Shown here: one piece after another, positions 4,938-5,815 of the stretch
How the letters are laid out: every line of letters begins with the position of its first letter
Numbering within the stretch: the first letter of the stretch is position 1
From: Actinomycetes bacterium
GTDB lineage: Bacteria; Actinomycetota; Acidimicrobiia; Acidimicrobiales; Palsa-688
Length of the DNA stretch: 5,815 nt
Reading direction: 5' to 3'
Assembly (NCBI GenBank): GCA_021821705.1
Contig: JAKACE010000134.1
Location: 1 to 5,815, forward strand
The notes under the pieces: generated by a model
Told to the model about the DNA's origin: nothing
The model's database searches: none
Seen by the model: the letters and a program-made list of their open reading frames with translations, nothing else
Program-made: the position numbers and the translations under genes

Positions 4938-5815
4938 TCAGGCCACGGCTCTGTTGGTGGGACCGGCCGGTACCTCTCGGGCGGTGCCGACCAGCACCGG
5001 TTGGCTGCCCGTTGCAACCGGGCCGACCTGGGCGGCGATGCGTTCCTGGCCTTTGCCCGGGCCCCTCAGCTTCTCCACGATCTCGACGTGGGCGCCGGCC
5101 AGCGTCGCCCGTTCGATCACCAGGTCGACGACGTCCTCGGCCGGGCCCGGCTTGCGGTCGTGGGCCTGCTCGCCCAGGACCAGGCGTCTGCCAGCGTCTA
5201 CCACCCTGCCCGACAGGGAGTAATCCCTCTCCACCCACAGCCAGTGCACCCGCTGCTCCCGGACGGCGTCCCAGACCTTCTGCAGGCCCCATACGACATG
5301 GCCCTGACGCTGCGCCTGGTCCAAGGCGTCCAGGTAGTCGGCGGCATGCTTCTTGCGCCACGCGGCGACCAAGGGAGCTGCCAACTCGCCAATTTCAGCC
5401 CGAGTGCGCATGGAGCCCCATGTCGTGACCTCGCCCACGACGGAGGCGGCATGCGCCGAACCCTTGCGGAACCGGCCTAGCAGGCTGGTCCGGCCCACCA
5501 CGACCAGTGGCAGGCGCCCGTCGACGGCGACCCTCTCGCCGATGGCCAGGTCGGCTGCCGCCAAGGCGGCCTGGCGCCTCTGGTGCGGTGTCCAGAGGGC
5601 CGCCTCCTCCCTGGTCCCCTTGGCATGGCGGGGGCCGGTGAGGGACGGGTTGGGCACCTGCCAGTTGCGCACCTCGTTGAGCCTGTCCCCCCAGCCCTCC
5701 AGCAGCCTGAACCCTGGGCCCCACAACACCAGCGCCCTGTACATGGGGTGCTCCTGCAGGGCCTCGAGGAGGTCGCGGGTGGCGAAGGACGGCTTTACTG
5801 CCACCTTCTCCTGGG
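4938..5815 (-). CDS. baeRF-family (bacterial eRF1-like) protein, probably 5'-partial
   Basis: Resembles bacterial relatives of archaeal/eukaryotic release factor eRF1 (the baeRF families), suspected of acting on ribosomes, possibly in rescue or stress; the biochemical role is not settled. Residues here are numbered from GTG 5804 (288 aa). A middle-domain opening FATRDLLEALQEHPMYRALVLWGPGFRLLEG (7-37) leads to a central region with LPLVVVGRTSLLGRFRK (98-114). An L7Ae-like C-terminal domain follows: HAADYLDALDQAQRQGHVVWGLQKVWDAVREQRVHWLWVERDYSL (153-197), EDVVDLVIERATLAGAHVEIV (223-243) and QERIAA (253-258). About 28 extra residues follow where relatives commonly end. The frame continues past GTG 5804 to the window edge (QEK precedes it). 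Relatives have an N-terminal domain before FATRDL, so the true start probably lies outside. AGGAG close to GTG 5804 leaves a short form possible, but its spacing of three bases is poor. Confidence 0.75.
   Translation of the reverse strand, partial: QEKVAVKPSFATRDLLEALQEHPMYRALVLWGPGFRLLEGWGDRLNEVRNWQVPNPSLTGPRHAKGTREEAALWTPHQRRQAALAAADLAIGERVAVDGRLPLVVVGRTSLLGRFRKGSAHAASVVGEVTTWGSMRTRAEIGELAAPLVAAWRKKHAADYLDALDQAQRQGHVVWGLQKVWDAVREQRVHWLWVERDYSLSGRVVDAGRRLVLGEQAHDRKPGPAEDVVDLVIERATLAGAHVEIVEKLRGPGKGQERIAAQVGPVATGSQPVLVGTAREVPAGPTNRAVA

Noticed and set aside
4569..5480. 303-residue plus-strand frame spanning the kinase start and the baeRF gene
   Set aside because: It crosses two minus-strand genes and their spacer, and has low-complexity Pro/Ser/Ala/Arg composition with no domain.
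1..5815. A novel defence, mobile or biosynthetic system
   Set aside because: No repeats arrays, recombinases, toxin-antitoxin pairs, nucleases or synthases are visible. All five genes belong to known families and the layout is an ordinary carbohydrate-uptake locus next to housekeeping-type genes.

Overview
The window reads as a chromosomal segment of a high-GC bacterium, most likely an actinobacterium (possibly a deep-branching class such as Acidimicrobiia). The reasons are strong G/C preference at third codon positions, frequent GTG/TTG starts, a probable leaderless transcript, and a gene for a bacterial eRF1-like (baeRF) protein of a type I associate with actinobacteria. The lineage is inference only. 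All dense antisense open frames are high-GC shadows.

Layout, left to right. (1) Positions 1-710, minus: the N-terminal 236 residues of a MalF/UgpA-type sugar ABC permease, cut by the window edge. (2) 711-909: a spacer holding a perfect 16-bp-stem hairpin. (3) 910-2235, minus: a family 1 extracellular sugar-binding protein, transcribed ahead of the permease. (4) 2236-2639: a divergent control region with a minus-strand promoter, a plus-strand promoter and three LacI-type operator-like palindromes. (5) 2640-3731, plus: a LacI-family repressor, probably leaderless. (6) 3743-4786, minus: a type-1 glycerate kinase, convergent with the repressor across an 11-bp gap. (7) 4938-5815, minus: a baeRF-family protein whose 5' end probably lies beyond the window.

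How it works together. Genes 1, 3 and 5 look like a carbohydrate-uptake locus: binding protein, then permease, then presumably a second permease beyond position 1. A local LacI repressor reads out the imported sugar or a derivative of it, and probably represses both its own gene and the transport operon. The glycerate kinase feeds glycerate into lower glycolysis. Its place beside the transporter raises, but does not prove, the idea that the imported compound yields glycerate. The baeRF gene looks like an unrelated translation- or stress-linked neighbour.

I found no CRISPR array, insertion sequence, tRNA, rRNA or clearly novel multi-gene system. The most informative non-coding signal is the operator/promoter architecture at 2369-2640.
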